39,877 nt of DNA, taken from assembly GCA_001830425.1 (NCBI GenBank), contig MIAA01000001.1:105045-144921 (forward strand), given 5' to 3'. Shown in pieces: positions 23,811-32,593 of this stretch (positions are counted from its first letter, which is position 1; every line of letters begins with the position of its first letter). Source of the DNA: Rhodospirillales bacterium RIFCSPLOWO2_02_FULL_58_16. GTDB lineage: Bacteria > Pseudomonadota > Alphaproteobacteria > Rhodospirillales > 2-02-FULL-58-16. The translations under genes were made by a program, and so were the position numbers. The notes under the pieces were generated by a model, which was given only the letters and a program-made list of their open reading frames with translations, was not told the origin of the DNA and did not search any database.

Positions 23811-24974
23811 ATGACCGCTTCAGTTTACAGTTTCGCCGCTCTCTCGACAAAAAACGCCTTGAAGCGAATTTTGATCGGCGGCGCGGCCGGTCTGACGCTG
23901 ATGCTGATTACTATGGCCGGCGCCGAGGCCGCTTCCCGCATCAAGGACATCGCCGTATACCAGGGAGTGCGCGACAACATGTTGGTCGGATATGGCCTGG
24001 TCGTCGGCCTCAACGGCACCGGCGACACTCTTTCCATCGGCCATTTCACCCAGCAAAGCCTGCAAGCCATGCTGAACAGGCTCGGCATAAAGCCGACGGA
24101 TGCCGGAATTGATTCGAAGAACGTCGCCGCCGTGATGGTGACCGCCACTCTGCCTCCCTTCGCCCGCCAAGGCAGCCGCATCGATGTTACGGTCAGCGCC
24201 ATCGGCGATTCGAAGAATCTGCTCGGCGGCACTCTGCTGGTGACGCCGCTGCTCGGCGCCGACAGCGAGGTCTATGCCGTCAGCCAGGGACAGTTGGCGG
24301 TCGGCGGCTTTACCGCAACCGGCAAAGGCGAAACCGTAACCAAGGGGGTGCCCACCAGCGCCCGCATTGCCAACGGCGCCATCATCGAGCGTGAGATCGG
24401 CTTTGAAATGGCCGATCTCAAGTCGATCAAGCTGAGCCTGCGCAACCCGGATTTCACTACCGCCAATCGTATCTCCCAGGCCATCAACGCCTTCCTCGGC
24501 ACCCCGGCGGCGGTCTCCACCGACCACTCCACCGTTCAGGTGGCGGTGCCGGAGAGTTACCGCTCCAATGTCGTCAACCTGCTGACCGACATCGAACAGT
24601 TACGCATCGAGCCGGATCAGGCGGCGCGCGTCATTATTGATGAACAGTCGGGCGTCATCGTCATGGGCGAGGATGTGCGCATCAGCACCGTCGCCATCGC
24701 CCAAGGCAACCTGACTATCCGCATTACCGAAACCCCGCAGGTATCCCAGCCGGGACCGTTCGCCTCGGTCGGCGACACCACCACCGTTGATCGCACCGAC
24801 ATCCAGATTGACCAGGGCGGCGACCGAAGGCTGACGGTGGTTAATTCCGGCGTCACCTTGCAGGACCTTGTCAACGGTCTTAACGCGCTCGGCATCGGCC
24901 CACGCGACATGATCACCATCCTGCAGGCGGTCAAGGCCGCCGGCGCCATGCAGGCCGATATAGGGATAATGTAA
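23811..24974 (+). CDS. flgI: Flagellar P-ring protein
   Basis: 387 residues, normal FlgI length. A signal peptide (hydrophobic core about 22-37, likely cleavage near AEAAS) precedes SRIKDIAVYQGVRDNMLVGY, GLNGTGDT, ARQGSRIDVTVSAIGD and GGTLLVTPL. Near the C-terminus are DEQSGVIVMGEDVRI and LVNGLNALGIGPRDMITILQ. FlgI subunits are secreted by Sec and form the P-ring in the peptidoglycan layer around the rod. GGAAGG precedes ATG 23811 by five bases. The stop overlaps the flgJ start (TAATG), indicating coupled translation. Confidence 0.97.
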   Translation: MTASVYSFAALSTKNALKRILIGGAAGLTLMLITMAGAEAASRIKDIAVYQGVRDNMLVGYGLVVGLNGTGDTLSIGHFTQQSLQAMLNRLGIKPTDAGIDSKNVAAVMVTATLPPFARQGSRIDVTVSAIGDSKNLLGGTLLVTPLLGADSEVYAVSQGQLAVGGFTATGKGETVTKGVPTSARIANGAIIEREIGFEMADLKSIKLSLRNPDFTTANRISQAINAFLGTPAAVSTDHSTVQVAVPESYRSNVVNLLTDIEQLRIEPDQAARVIIDEQSGVIVMGEDVRISTVAIAQGNLTIRITETPQVSQPGPFASVGDTTTVDRTDIQIDQGGDRRLTVVNSGVTLQDLVNGLNALGIGPRDMITILQAVKAAGAMQADIGIM

Positions 24975-25297
24975 TGAGCGACAACGTCATCGCCATGCAG
25001 GTGCAATCAGCTCTCGCCGGCGCCAAGAAGGCGCCCAGGCTTGATACTCCGGCCGCCCAGGCGCAAGCGCGAAAAGTCGCACGGGAATTCGAGGCTTTTA
25101 CCCTCAGCCAGTTCCTGCAACCGATGTTCGCCAACACCGAAGCTGCGGAACCTTTCGGCGGCGGCAGCGCCGAGACTATGTGGCGCTCGATGCAGGTCGA
25201 TGAATACGGCAAGGCAATCGCCCGTACCGGCGGCATCGGCATCGCCGACGCCGTTTACAAGGAAATACTCAAGATGCAGGAGGCCAAAAAGCCATGA
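24974..25297 (+). CDS. flgJ: FlgJ-like rod-binding protein (rod-binding domain only)
   Basis: 107 residues, containing only the N-terminal rod-binding/capping domain of FlgJ: KVAREFEAFTLSQFLQPMF, SAETMWRSMQVDEYGKAIA and GGIGIADAVYKEI. The C-terminal muramidase domain of enterobacterial FlgJ is absent. This is the normal arrangement in alphaproteobacteria, where a separate lytic enzyme opens the cell wall. It would cap or scaffold rod assembly in the periplasm. It overlaps flgI by one base and the next gene by four (ATGA). Confidence 0.87.
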   Translation: MSDNVIAMQVQSALAGAKKAPRLDTPAAQAQARKVAREFEAFTLSQFLQPMFANTEAAEPFGGGSAETMWRSMQVDEYGKAIARTGGIGIADAVYKEILKMQEAKKP

Positions 25298-25737
25298 ATG
25301 CGACCGACAGAATCAACGACCTGATCAATATTTCCAACCGGCTGGCAAATCTTCTGGAACGCGAAAACGAGGCCCTCAGAAAAAACCGCCCCCAGGCCGT
25401 CGCCGTCATGCTTGAGGAAAAATCAGCGTTAAGCCGCGCCTACGAAGCCCGCGTTCTGGGACTTAAGGCGGCGACGGACGACATCTCAAGCGTTGATCCG
25501 GAGTTACGCGAACGTCTGCGCGGCCTCGGAGAAAAGATAAAGGCGCTGATGGAAGATAACGCCCGCTACCTCAAGGTGGCGATGGAAGTAAACAAGCGCG
25601 TCATGAAGGCGATAGCCGACGCCGCCAAATCTCATAAGCCCGGCCCTAAAACCTACTCGGCCAAAGGCTCAACCAAAAGCAAGCGCGCCGACGCGGCCAA
25701 TCAAGGCGTAGCCGTTTCCATCAACCGGTCCCTGTAA
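25294..25737 (+). CDS. flgN: FlgN-like chaperone for hook-filament junction proteins
   Basis: 147 residues, predominantly helical, with heptad-like patterns: INDLINISNRLANLLEREN, ALRKNRPQAVAVMLEEKSAL and YLKVAMEVNKRVMKAIADAA. This is the FlgN/FlgN-like fold. The last about 35 residues are basic and probably disordered (KSHKPGPKTYSAKGSTKSK). FlgN binds the C-termini of FlgK and FlgL to keep them export-competent, and both genes follow immediately. Sequence conservation in this family is low, so assignment relies on size, helical pattern and position. The start overlaps flgJ by four bases. Confidence 0.75.
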   Translation: MNATDRINDLINISNRLANLLERENEALRKNRPQAVAVMLEEKSALSRAYEARVLGLKAATDDISSVDPELRERLRGLGEKIKALMEDNARYLKVAMEVNKRVMKAIADAAKSHKPGPKTYSAKGSTKSKRADAANQGVAVSINRSL

Positions 25738-25761
25738 CCACAAGATTGAGGAAAGATCGCC

Positions 25762-28227
25762 ATGTCCGCCCTAACCCTCTCGCTCCTGACCGCTCAAAGC
25801 GGTCTGACGGTCAATCAGGCGGCGATGGACGCCACGGCTGAAAACATCGCCAACGCCAACGCGGCGGATTATACGCGCAAAGCCGTAACCATGGAGCAAC
25901 GGGTGGTCGCCGGCGTCGGCGCCGGCGTCCAGCTTGGGGAACTCAAGCGGCAGATAGATGAAGGACTGCTGAAAAGCATGCGCCTGGAAATGGCGGACTT
26001 AAGCAAGCTTGATGTCCAGACCGATTTCTACGAGCGCATCCAGTACACGTTCGGAAGCCCCGAAGACAACACATCAATCGCCCACATCGCTAACCAGTTC
26101 AACGGCGCCCTGGAAGCAATGGCGTTGTCGCCCGACAGCGTTCTGCAACAAAGCGAGGTGCTGCGGTGGGCCAATGAACTGGAGGTCAAGTCGCAGGACA
26201 TGACCTCGACTATCCAGGAGTTGCGCATGCAGGCGGACAACGATATCGCCACCGCCGTGGGTGAAATCAACACCTTGATTCTCAGCATCCGCGACTACAA
26301 CGATCTGCTGATCAGCAGCAAGGCCGTCAACCGCGAGGTCAGCGACATCATGGACCAGCGCGACAAAGCGATGAACAGGCTCTCGGAACTGATTGACAGC
26401 CGGTACTATTTTCGCGGCGACGGCGACATGGTGGTCTTCACCGCTTCCGGTCGGACCCTGGTCGATAACATTCCCGCCACCCTGGTCCATACTGCGGTCG
26501 GCACCTCAAGTCCGACAACGACCCATGCCGACGGCTCTATCAGCGGCATTTATATAGGCGAAAAAATCGCCGCCAACGATATCACCGAAGATATCGGCTC
26601 CGGCGCCCTGAGCGGACTGATCACCCTGCGCGACGACGTACTTGCCGATCTGCAAAGTCAGCTTGACGAAATGATGGGCGAACTCAGGGATTTGACCAAT
26701 CAAATTCATAACCGGGGCGCTGCCTTCCCCGGAGCGCAAACGATGACGGGAACACGGAATATAATCAATTCCAGCGCCCAGACGATAAAGCTCGATCCTA
26801 CCGGCAGCGTGGATGACGTGGTAATCGCCGCTTTCGACATCTCCGGCGACCAGCAGGCAAAAACGACGCTGAACGCCATCATGCAGGACGCCACCATCGG
26901 CGTAGCGGTGGCTTATTCGAGCCGAGGCGCAAGCGGGGACTGGACCATCGACCGGGTGGCCGCCAAGATGCAGGCCTGGCTTCGCGATTCGACCAACGCC
27001 ACCGCTCCCGGACCGGGGTTGGCGGCGGCGACGGTTACCGTGAACAGCGCCGGGCACCTCCAGATCGACCTTAATGACTCCGATAACTATCTTGCCTTCC
27101 GCGATCAGGCGGGCACGGCCGCCGGCGCCGCCCTTGAAGATGCCGAAATCGCCTTCAGCGCCGGCGGCGCTGATTACACAGGCGTTACCTTCGCCAATGT
27201 TGTCGGCGTCAACAACGACACCATGACGTTCGCCGCCGGAACTGATCTTTCTTACCTGACGGCGGGGGCCACCTTCACCATCAACGGCGCCGCCAATGCG
27301 GCGAACAACGGCTCGTTCACCGTGGTCAGCGTGGCCGCCAACGTCATTACCGTGACCTCGGACGCCCTGGTCGCCGAAGCGGTAAACGTCGCCCTGACGA
27401 CGGGCGCGACCGAGACGGTCAGGGGTTTTTCCAATTTCTTCGGCCTCAATGACTTTTTCGTCGACGGCCTGCCCGACAATATTTGGGAAACGGACGTGAT
27501 GACGTCCACGTTTTCCGGCACCGCCGCGACTCTTTCCATCAGGGACGACAACGGCTTGATGGGGGCTATTTCCATAGCCGCCACGGCCGGCCTGAGCACC
27601 ATCAGGGATCAGATCAACAACGCCAATATGGGCGTGACCGCTACGCTGATCCCCGACGGATCGGGAATCAGGCTAAGACTCACCCATGACACCGGCAAAA
27701 GCATGTATGTCACCCAGGCGACGGGCAATACGCTGCTCACCGACATCGGGATGCATCTTGCCGATGTGCGCACCGCCGGCACGTTTGAAGTGCGAAGCGA
27801 CATTAAGGTAAATCCGGGCTTCATAGCGCACGGCGCCGTGCAGTGGGACGCCGACCTCGGCCCCGCCGGCGAGTATTTTACCAGCGTCGGCGATGATACT
27901 ATTGTCGAGGCCCTGGCCAAAAAGCTCAACGAGAACAATCAGTTCGACGCAGCCGGCGGCCTCGCCGGCGTCAACCACACCATCGCCGAGTATGCGGAAG
28001 CCATCCTTGAACGCAATTCAAGCCAGGCTCACGACAACAAGACAAGCCTGGATTTCCAGCAATCGCTCACGGAAAGCCTGCAAGGCAAATCGGACTCCTA
28101 CAGGGGGGTAAACCTTGACGAAGAACTGGCAAACCTGCTTGTTTATGAGCAAGCGTATTCCGCCGCCGCCCGCATAATCAGCGTCATCCAGAGCATGTTT
28201 GATGCTCTCGAACAGACAATCGGATAA
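25762..28227 (+). CDS. flgK: Hook-filament junction protein FlgK (HAP1), unusually long
   Basis: 821 residues, against the roughly 450-650 usual for FlgK. The N-terminal axial segment LTAQSGLTVNQAAMDATAEN with IANANAADYTRK, and the C-terminal GVNLDEELANLLVYEQAYSA then ARIISVIQSMFDALEQTIG, define the family. A central helical region (about 90-235) matches FlgK D1. The extra length lies in the middle. It includes one 75-80-residue beta-rich unit (474-552) with GATFTINGAANAANNGSFTV, of the same family as two units in FlgL. It joins hook to filament. GAGGAAAG precedes ATG 25762 by six bases. The gene is in one operon with flgN and flgL. Confidence 0.95.
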   Translation: MSALTLSLLTAQSGLTVNQAAMDATAENIANANAADYTRKAVTMEQRVVAGVGAGVQLGELKRQIDEGLLKSMRLEMADLSKLDVQTDFYERIQYTFGSPEDNTSIAHIANQFNGALEAMALSPDSVLQQSEVLRWANELEVKSQDMTSTIQELRMQADNDIATAVGEINTLILSIRDYNDLLISSKAVNREVSDIMDQRDKAMNRLSELIDSRYYFRGDGDMVVFTASGRTLVDNIPATLVHTAVGTSSPTTTHADGSISGIYIGEKIAANDITEDIGSGALSGLITLRDDVLADLQSQLDEMMGELRDLTNQIHNRGAAFPGAQTMTGTRNIINSSAQTIKLDPTGSVDDVVIAAFDISGDQQAKTTLNAIMQDATIGVAVAYSSRGASGDWTIDRVAAKMQAWLRDSTNATAPGPGLAAATVTVNSAGHLQIDLNDSDNYLAFRDQAGTAAGAALEDAEIAFSAGGADYTGVTFANVVGVNNDTMTFAAGTDLSYLTAGATFTINGAANAANNGSFTVVSVAANVITVTSDALVAEAVNVALTTGATETVRGFSNFFGLNDFFVDGLPDNIWETDVMTSTFSGTAATLSIRDDNGLMGAISIAATAGLSTIRDQINNANMGVTATLIPDGSGIRLRLTHDTGKSMYVTQATGNTLLTDIGMHLADVRTAGTFEVRSDIKVNPGFIAHGAVQWDADLGPAGEYFTSVGDDTIVEALAKKLNENNQFDAAGGLAGVNHTIAEYAEAILERNSSQAHDNKTSLDFQQSLTESLQGKSDSYRGVNLDEELANLLVYEQAYSAAARIISVIQSMFDALEQTIG
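27181..27417 (+). repeat. Beta-repeat unit in flgK shared with flgL
   Basis: Residues 474-552 of FlgK carry the pattern (T)FAAGTD...AGATFTINGAANAANNGSFTV followed by VITV and a LVAEAV end. The two FlgL units show the same order: FAAG or FANVG, PVGxxITIxGxAxNNGTxTV, ITxxx and an EA-rich end. The shared pattern is visible at protein level. DNA identity is low. Confidence 0.65.
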
Positions 28228-28238
28228 GGAGAGCGCCA

Positions 28239-29795
28239 ATGTCCACCCGCGTCGCCAGTTTTTCCGCCAATCAACAACTGATTAATCTGTTGATGCGCGG
28301 CCAGCAACGCATGCAGGAGACACAGGTGCAGATAACCAGCGAAAAGGTCTCGCAGGACTATGCGGGGATCGCTCCGGTCTCGGAGCGCCTGGTCAACATC
28401 GAAAACTCAACTACGCTGTTAAAACAGTTCAAGGCCAACAACGATATGCTGGACCTGGATATGAACACCGTCGAAGTGACCCTGGATGGAATCCAGAAGA
28501 CAGTCGCCGACTTTCGCGATCTTCTCAATAATTTCCAGAGCGGTGATATGAGCGATGAAACGCAGGTGAAGAATATTCAGGAAGCCGCGTTCCGCGCCAT
28601 GACCGACATGCAAACCAATCTGAACATCGATGTCGGCGGGAAATATCTGTTCTCGGGCGCCCGCATTTCCTCCATTCCCGTTGATATGGAGTTGACATCT
28701 CTCGGCGACTTCCAGACCAGGTGGACGGGCAACGCCAGCAACGGAACCCTTTACCCTGTTACCAGGGGTCATAACGTCCACCCTAAATTAACCGCCACTG
28801 CGGGCACGCCGTGGGACGGCGTGAACGTAGACACCACGGCGCGCGATTACGGCGTCTTGTCATTCGCCGCCGGAACCAGCATCACCGCCGCCACCGCCGG
28901 AAAGTTCGCCAACATTCCCGTCGGCGGCACAATCACCATCGCCGGAACCGCAGGCAATAACGGAACCTATACCGTTTCCGCCAACAACGGCACAACGATC
29001 ACCACCGTTGAGGCTACGGCTCTTGAGGCCGGCGTCGCCGCCGCCACCGTCGCCATGGCCACCTACCCGACATCCGGTTTCGGAACCTTGGCGTTCGCCA
29101 ATGTCGGCGTTGCCGACACCATTACCGCGTCGAGGACAGGTTCCTTCGGCAACGTTCCCGTGGGTTCGAAAATTACCATCACCGGTTCCGCCTCCAATAA
29201 CGGGACTTTTACCGTCGCCGCCAACACGGGGACCGTCATTACCCTTTCCTCAACGGATTCCCTTGTGAACGAAGCCGCCACGGCGGCGCCGACCATCACC
29301 ACCGACATCTCGTATTATGACGGCGATTCACAATCGACCCTCCATAAGGTGACTGAGGGACGGGAATTTTCGATGGACCTTAATGCCATTGATCCCGCCT
29401 TCGAGAAGGCGATCCGGGCCATGAGCATCATCGCCCAGGGTGTTTTCGGAACCGCCGGCGGTCTCGACAACAATCATAAGCGGGTGGATGATGCGCAGTA
29501 TCTGCTGACGGCGGCCCTGGAACCCACCTCGCCCGGCGCCCCGCCCTTTGAAACGGAGCAAACCAGCAGCATTGAAAAAGTTCAGATGGACATCGGCTTT
29601 AATCGGTTATTGCTTGATCGAACCAATAAAAGTCACGACCAACTGATCGGCTTTTTTGACCAGAGGGTCGCCGACATCGAGAACATCAATCCGCTGGACG
29701 CCATCACGCGCCTGCTTGATGATCAAAAAGCGATGGAAGCCTCGTATCAAGCCATGGCAACGGTGCGCCGGCTGTCATTGAGCAATTACCTTTAG
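28239..29795 (+). CDS. flgL: Hook-filament junction protein FlgL (HAP3)
   Basis: 518 residues, against about 300-350 for typical FlgL. The flagellin-like N-terminal helix (STRVASFSANQQLINLLMRG, then QQRMQETQVQITSEKVSQDY) and the C-terminal helix (DAITRLLDDQKAMEASYQAM, then RRLSLSNYL) form the filament-type core. DVGGKYLFSGARISSIPVDM is the conserved FlgL/flagellin turn. The excess length is two tandem beta-rich units at 205-281 and 282-357. AAGGAG stands seven bases before ATG 28239. It follows flgK by 11 bases and ends the operon. An atypical flagellin is a weaker alternative; the position after flgK favours FlgL. Confidence 0.9.
   Translation: MSTRVASFSANQQLINLLMRGQQRMQETQVQITSEKVSQDYAGIAPVSERLVNIENSTTLLKQFKANNDMLDLDMNTVEVTLDGIQKTVADFRDLLNNFQSGDMSDETQVKNIQEAAFRAMTDMQTNLNIDVGGKYLFSGARISSIPVDMELTSLGDFQTRWTGNASNGTLYPVTRGHNVHPKLTATAGTPWDGVNVDTTARDYGVLSFAAGTSITAATAGKFANIPVGGTITIAGTAGNNGTYTVSANNGTTITTVEATALEAGVAAATVAMATYPTSGFGTLAFANVGVADTITASRTGSFGNVPVGSKITITGSASNNGTFTVAANTGTVITLSSTDSLVNEAATAAPTITTDISYYDGDSQSTLHKVTEGREFSMDLNAIDPAFEKAIRAMSIIAQGVFGTAGGLDNNHKRVDDAQYLLTAALEPTSPGAPPFETEQTSSIEKVQMDIGFNRLLLDRTNKSHDQLIGFFDQRVADIENINPLDAITRLLDDQKAMEASYQAMATVRRLSLSNYL
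28851..29309 (+). repeat. Two tandem beta-repeat units inside flgL
   Basis: Unit 1 (28851-29081) and unit 2 (29082-29309) encode matching blocks: GKFANIPVGGTITIAGTAGN/GSFGNVPVGSKITITGSASN, then NGTYTVSANNGTTIT/NGTFTVAANTGTVIT. A third copy is in FlgK. The domains would decorate the outside of the hook-filament junction. Confidence 0.75.
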
Positions 29796-29825
29796 GGTGA
29801 GTCAGGCCTGTCGGACGGGGAGCAG

Positions 29826-31472
29826 ATGCCTTCAGAAAAAATTTCTGTCTTCCGGTTTGAAAAGGGCCTTTTTATTTTTCTTGTCGTTCTGGTCCTCCTG
29901 AACCTGAACAGGCATCAATGGTCAGCCGATATTCACGGTTCATCCGATGACATAGGGTATTTGGCCTACGCCATGTCCTTCGGGTTGGACTTCGACGCCG
30001 ATTTTTCCGGGGAAGCTGATGAGTTGCAGTTTTTCCGCGCCGGCAACGGCAAGGTTCCAAAAGGCTTCTATGGTCCCGGCCTGATGGCGGCGCCGTTCGT
30101 CGCCCTGTTTTCGACGGTGGACAGGCTGCAAAACCATGAAGTGATCGAGGACAGAGGCAAGTTTGTCAATTCCTGGACCTATTTCGGGTTCTCCTTCGCC
30201 GTTCATTTCTACTTTCTCGCTTCAGTGTTCCTTTTTTGGCGATCCGCCATATTATTAACCGACAAGCCGTCCTTGTTTTACACATTGCTTTTCTGTGTGG
30301 GTTCCGGGGTCATCTACTATGTATTATCCCGTGTCCGCATGTCCCACAGTTTCGAGTTCTTCGGACTCAGCCTGATTACCTACGCGACGATGCGTTACCG
30401 GGAACTCGGCGAACTCAAGTGGTCGGCGGCGGCGGCGGCGGGAGTCAGCATCACCTTGATGGTGCGCTTCAGCGACCTCAATGTCATCGCTCTGCCTGTG
30501 ATCCTGTTGCTGCTGCAAGATTGCCTGTCGGGACGCGACAACGCGCCGCCGGATATAAAGAAACATATCAAGGCAGCGTTTATTTTCGCCCTTTTGGTCA
30601 TCTTTTTTTATCTTCCCGTCGCCTACCTTAATAACGAGATTTACGGCGTGGCGATTCCTCATTCACAAGCCGTATACGGCTTGGCGTTTCCCCATTCGCA
30701 AGCCGGCTCCGATAGTCAGGAACCGATAGGCTTATTGCCCATAATTATCATGTTGCTTCAACGTCTTCCCGGCTTGGCGCATATTTTTTTCGGAGCCGAA
30801 TTCGGCCTGTTGTATTCAAGCCCGATAATGGTGTTCGGATTGGGCCTTTTGACCTACATGCTGTTAAAGGCGCGGCGAAACAAAGGATGGCTCGCCATCA
30901 TAACTCTACTCCTGGCATGGGCTTATGCCGGCTTTAGTTTGGCTGTTGCGCTTATATGGGCGGAACCCGGCATGTCCTATGGGTGGCGCTATCTTTATCC
31001 CATTTTCCCGTTGGGCTTTGTCGGCTATTTCATCTGGTGGTCCGATGCTGACAAGCAGACCGCTATATTCAAGAACGTCATCCACGTTTCCTGCGTCGGG
31101 CTGTGCGTATTTTCGTTCCTCGGCGCCGTCCTTTTCACAAAGACCGAATCACTCTCTTATCGTGTTCAGGAGAACTATTTCGGCGTTAATGTCGAAGCCG
31201 CGCCCAACTTCAACGCCAATCTTCTCAAGGAGGTGTTTTCGGCGGACGCATGGGAGACCGCTGTAAAGGACGGCACATTCGGTTACGTCAATAAAATGTA
31301 TATTAATCGAACTTACCTCCGCTGGAAGTTCGACCAACTCCTTCATGGCAAGGAGGGGACGGTTATGCCGCCGCGCCGGCAACATCCGCCCGTGGTCGGC
31401 ATCTGGATACTTATCCTGTTCGGCCTTTGGGGGGCGTGCGCCCGGATATGTATCGGCCTCAATCGGCGATAG
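29826..31472 (+). CDS. Polytopic membrane protein resembling GT-C glycosyltransferases
   Basis: 548 residues with roughly 11-13 hydrophobic segments. After the first helix (13-27) the predicted outer loop has HGSSDDIGYLAYAMSF, with paired aspartates (41-42) where GT-C enzymes of the PMT/ArnT type keep their catalytic acidic residues. GLLYSSPIMVFGLGLL and MSYGWRYLYPIFPLG are also GT-C-like in feel. If correct, it would use a lipid-linked sugar at the periplasmic face. I cannot assign donor or acceptor. It lies 30 bases after flgL, with GGGGAG only three bases before the ATG. A link to glycosylation of flagellar or envelope proteins is guesswork from position. Residues 273-294 form a tandem duplication. 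Confidence 0.6.
   Translation: MPSEKISVFRFEKGLFIFLVVLVLLNLNRHQWSADIHGSSDDIGYLAYAMSFGLDFDADFSGEADELQFFRAGNGKVPKGFYGPGLMAAPFVALFSTVDRLQNHEVIEDRGKFVNSWTYFGFSFAVHFYFLASVFLFWRSAILLTDKPSLFYTLLFCVGSGVIYYVLSRVRMSHSFEFFGLSLITYATMRYRELGELKWSAAAAAGVSITLMVRFSDLNVIALPVILLLLQDCLSGRDNAPPDIKKHIKAAFIFALLVIFFYLPVAYLNNEIYGVAIPHSQAVYGLAFPHSQAGSDSQEPIGLLPIIIMLLQRLPGLAHIFFGAEFGLLYSSPIMVFGLGLLTYMLLKARRNKGWLAIITLLLAWAYAGFSLAVALIWAEPGMSYGWRYLYPIFPLGFVGYFIWWSDADKQTAIFKNVIHVSCVGLCVFSFLGAVLFTKTESLSYRVQENYFGVNVEAAPNFNANLLKEVFSADAWETAVKDGTFGYVNKMYINRTYLRWKFDQLLHGKEGTVMPPRRQHPPVVGIWILILFGLWGACARICIGLNRR
30642..30707 (+). repeat. 33-bp tandem duplication within the membrane-protein gene
   Basis: Unit 1 (30642-30674) and unit 2 (30675-30707) match at 27 of 33 positions and encode YGVAIPHSQAV and YGLAFPHSQAG. 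The duplicate is in frame and sits in a predicted extramembrane loop. Most differences are not synonymous-only, so the duplication is not very recent. Confidence 0.85.
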
Positions 31473-31629
31473 CGTCCTGACCCCGAGTTTCCGTCGGCCA
31501 CCGGTCAGTGTCGTGATTCGGTTATAGTTCGGCGGGAGTTTGGGGTATACAATTACGGATGAGGTCACCATGAACAGCGAATATTGTTTTAGTGGGTAGT
31601 ATTCTCCGACGCGGTGTCAGTATGTAGGC

Positions 31630-32562
31630 ATGACTACGCTGCTTTACACTCACCCGGTCTGCGTTGAGCATGATCCCGGCCTCCGCCATCCGGAATGTCC
31701 GGAGCGTCTCAAGGCCATCGAAAAGGCTCTGGGAACGGAAGCCTTCGCCGCTTTGGACCGCCGCCTTGCGCCCAAAGCCGATATCTCCCAATTAGAGTTG
31801 GCGCACGCTCCTTCATATGTCAAAGCGGTGCTGAACGCCGCGCCCGCCCCCGATAGCGGCATTGTTCACCTGGACGGCGACACCGCTATGTCGGCGGCTT
31901 CCGGCGAGGCGGCCTTGCGCGCCGCCGGCGCGGCATGCGCCGCCGTCGATGCGGTAGCCGCCGGAGTTGCAAGAAACGCCTTCTGCGCCGTGCGTCCCCC
32001 CGGCCATCACGCCGAGCATTCCCGCGCCATGGGTTTCTGCCTGTTCAACAATGTCGTCGTCGGCGCCTTGCACGCCCGCCATAAATGCGGACTTCAGCGG
32101 GTGGCGGTAGTTGATTTCGACGTTCACCACGGCAACGGAACTCAACATTCTTTCGAGGACGACGGCGACCTGTTCTTCGCCTCCAGCCACCAGTACCCGT
32201 GCTATCCCGGCAGCGGCTCCGAACGTGAGCGGGGCGTCGGCAACATCGTCAACGCCCCTTTGCCCCCCGGCTCCGCCTCCAAGGAATTCCGCGCCGCATG
32301 GACCCGCCTTATCCTGCCGGCATTGAGCAATTTTGCCCCTCAAATAATCCTTATTTCAGCCGGCTTTGACGCCCACGCCGATGATCCTCTGGCCCAACTG
32401 ACGCTGAGCGAGGACGACTTCGCCTGGGTAACCCGCGAAATCCTTTCGGTAGCCGAAGGTTGTTGCGACGGGCGGGTAGTCTCTACCCTTGAAGGCGGCT
32501 ATAACCTTGACGCCCTGGGGAGAAGCGTCGCCGCTCATGTCGGAGCGCTGATGGAGGGGTGA
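31630..32562 (+). CDS. Histone deacetylase-like amidohydrolase
   Basis: 310 residues of the class II HDAC-like family. HPECPERL (20-27) and RPPGHHAEH (122-130, His126/His127 charge relay) are followed by the zinc ligands Asp164 and His166 in DFDVHHGNG, and Asp247 in SAGFDAHADDPL. LEGGYNLDAL supplies the transition-state tyrosine (Tyr291). Bacterial members deacetylate small molecules such as acetylpolyamines, or proteins; the substrate here is unknown. In many alphaproteobacteria this gene sits directly before xseB-ispA-dxs. Here three genes intervene. The 157-base upstream gap shows no clear promoter. Confidence 0.9.
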   Translation: MTTLLYTHPVCVEHDPGLRHPECPERLKAIEKALGTEAFAALDRRLAPKADISQLELAHAPSYVKAVLNAAPAPDSGIVHLDGDTAMSAASGEAALRAAGAACAAVDAVAAGVARNAFCAVRPPGHHAEHSRAMGFCLFNNVVVGALHARHKCGLQRVAVVDFDVHHGNGTQHSFEDDGDLFFASSHQYPCYPGSGSERERGVGNIVNAPLPPGSASKEFRAAWTRLILPALSNFAPQIILISAGFDAHADDPLAQLTLSEDDFAWVTREILSVAEGCCDGRVVSTLEGGYNLDALGRSVAAHVGALMEG

Positions 32563-32593
32563 AAACAGCGAGAACGGCTCCATTTATTTCCGG

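Noticed and set aside
27181-29309. Prophage remnant in the flagellar region because of phage-like repeat units
   Set aside because: No integrase, capsid, terminase or tail gene is present, and the repeats lie in frame inside intact flagellar genes.
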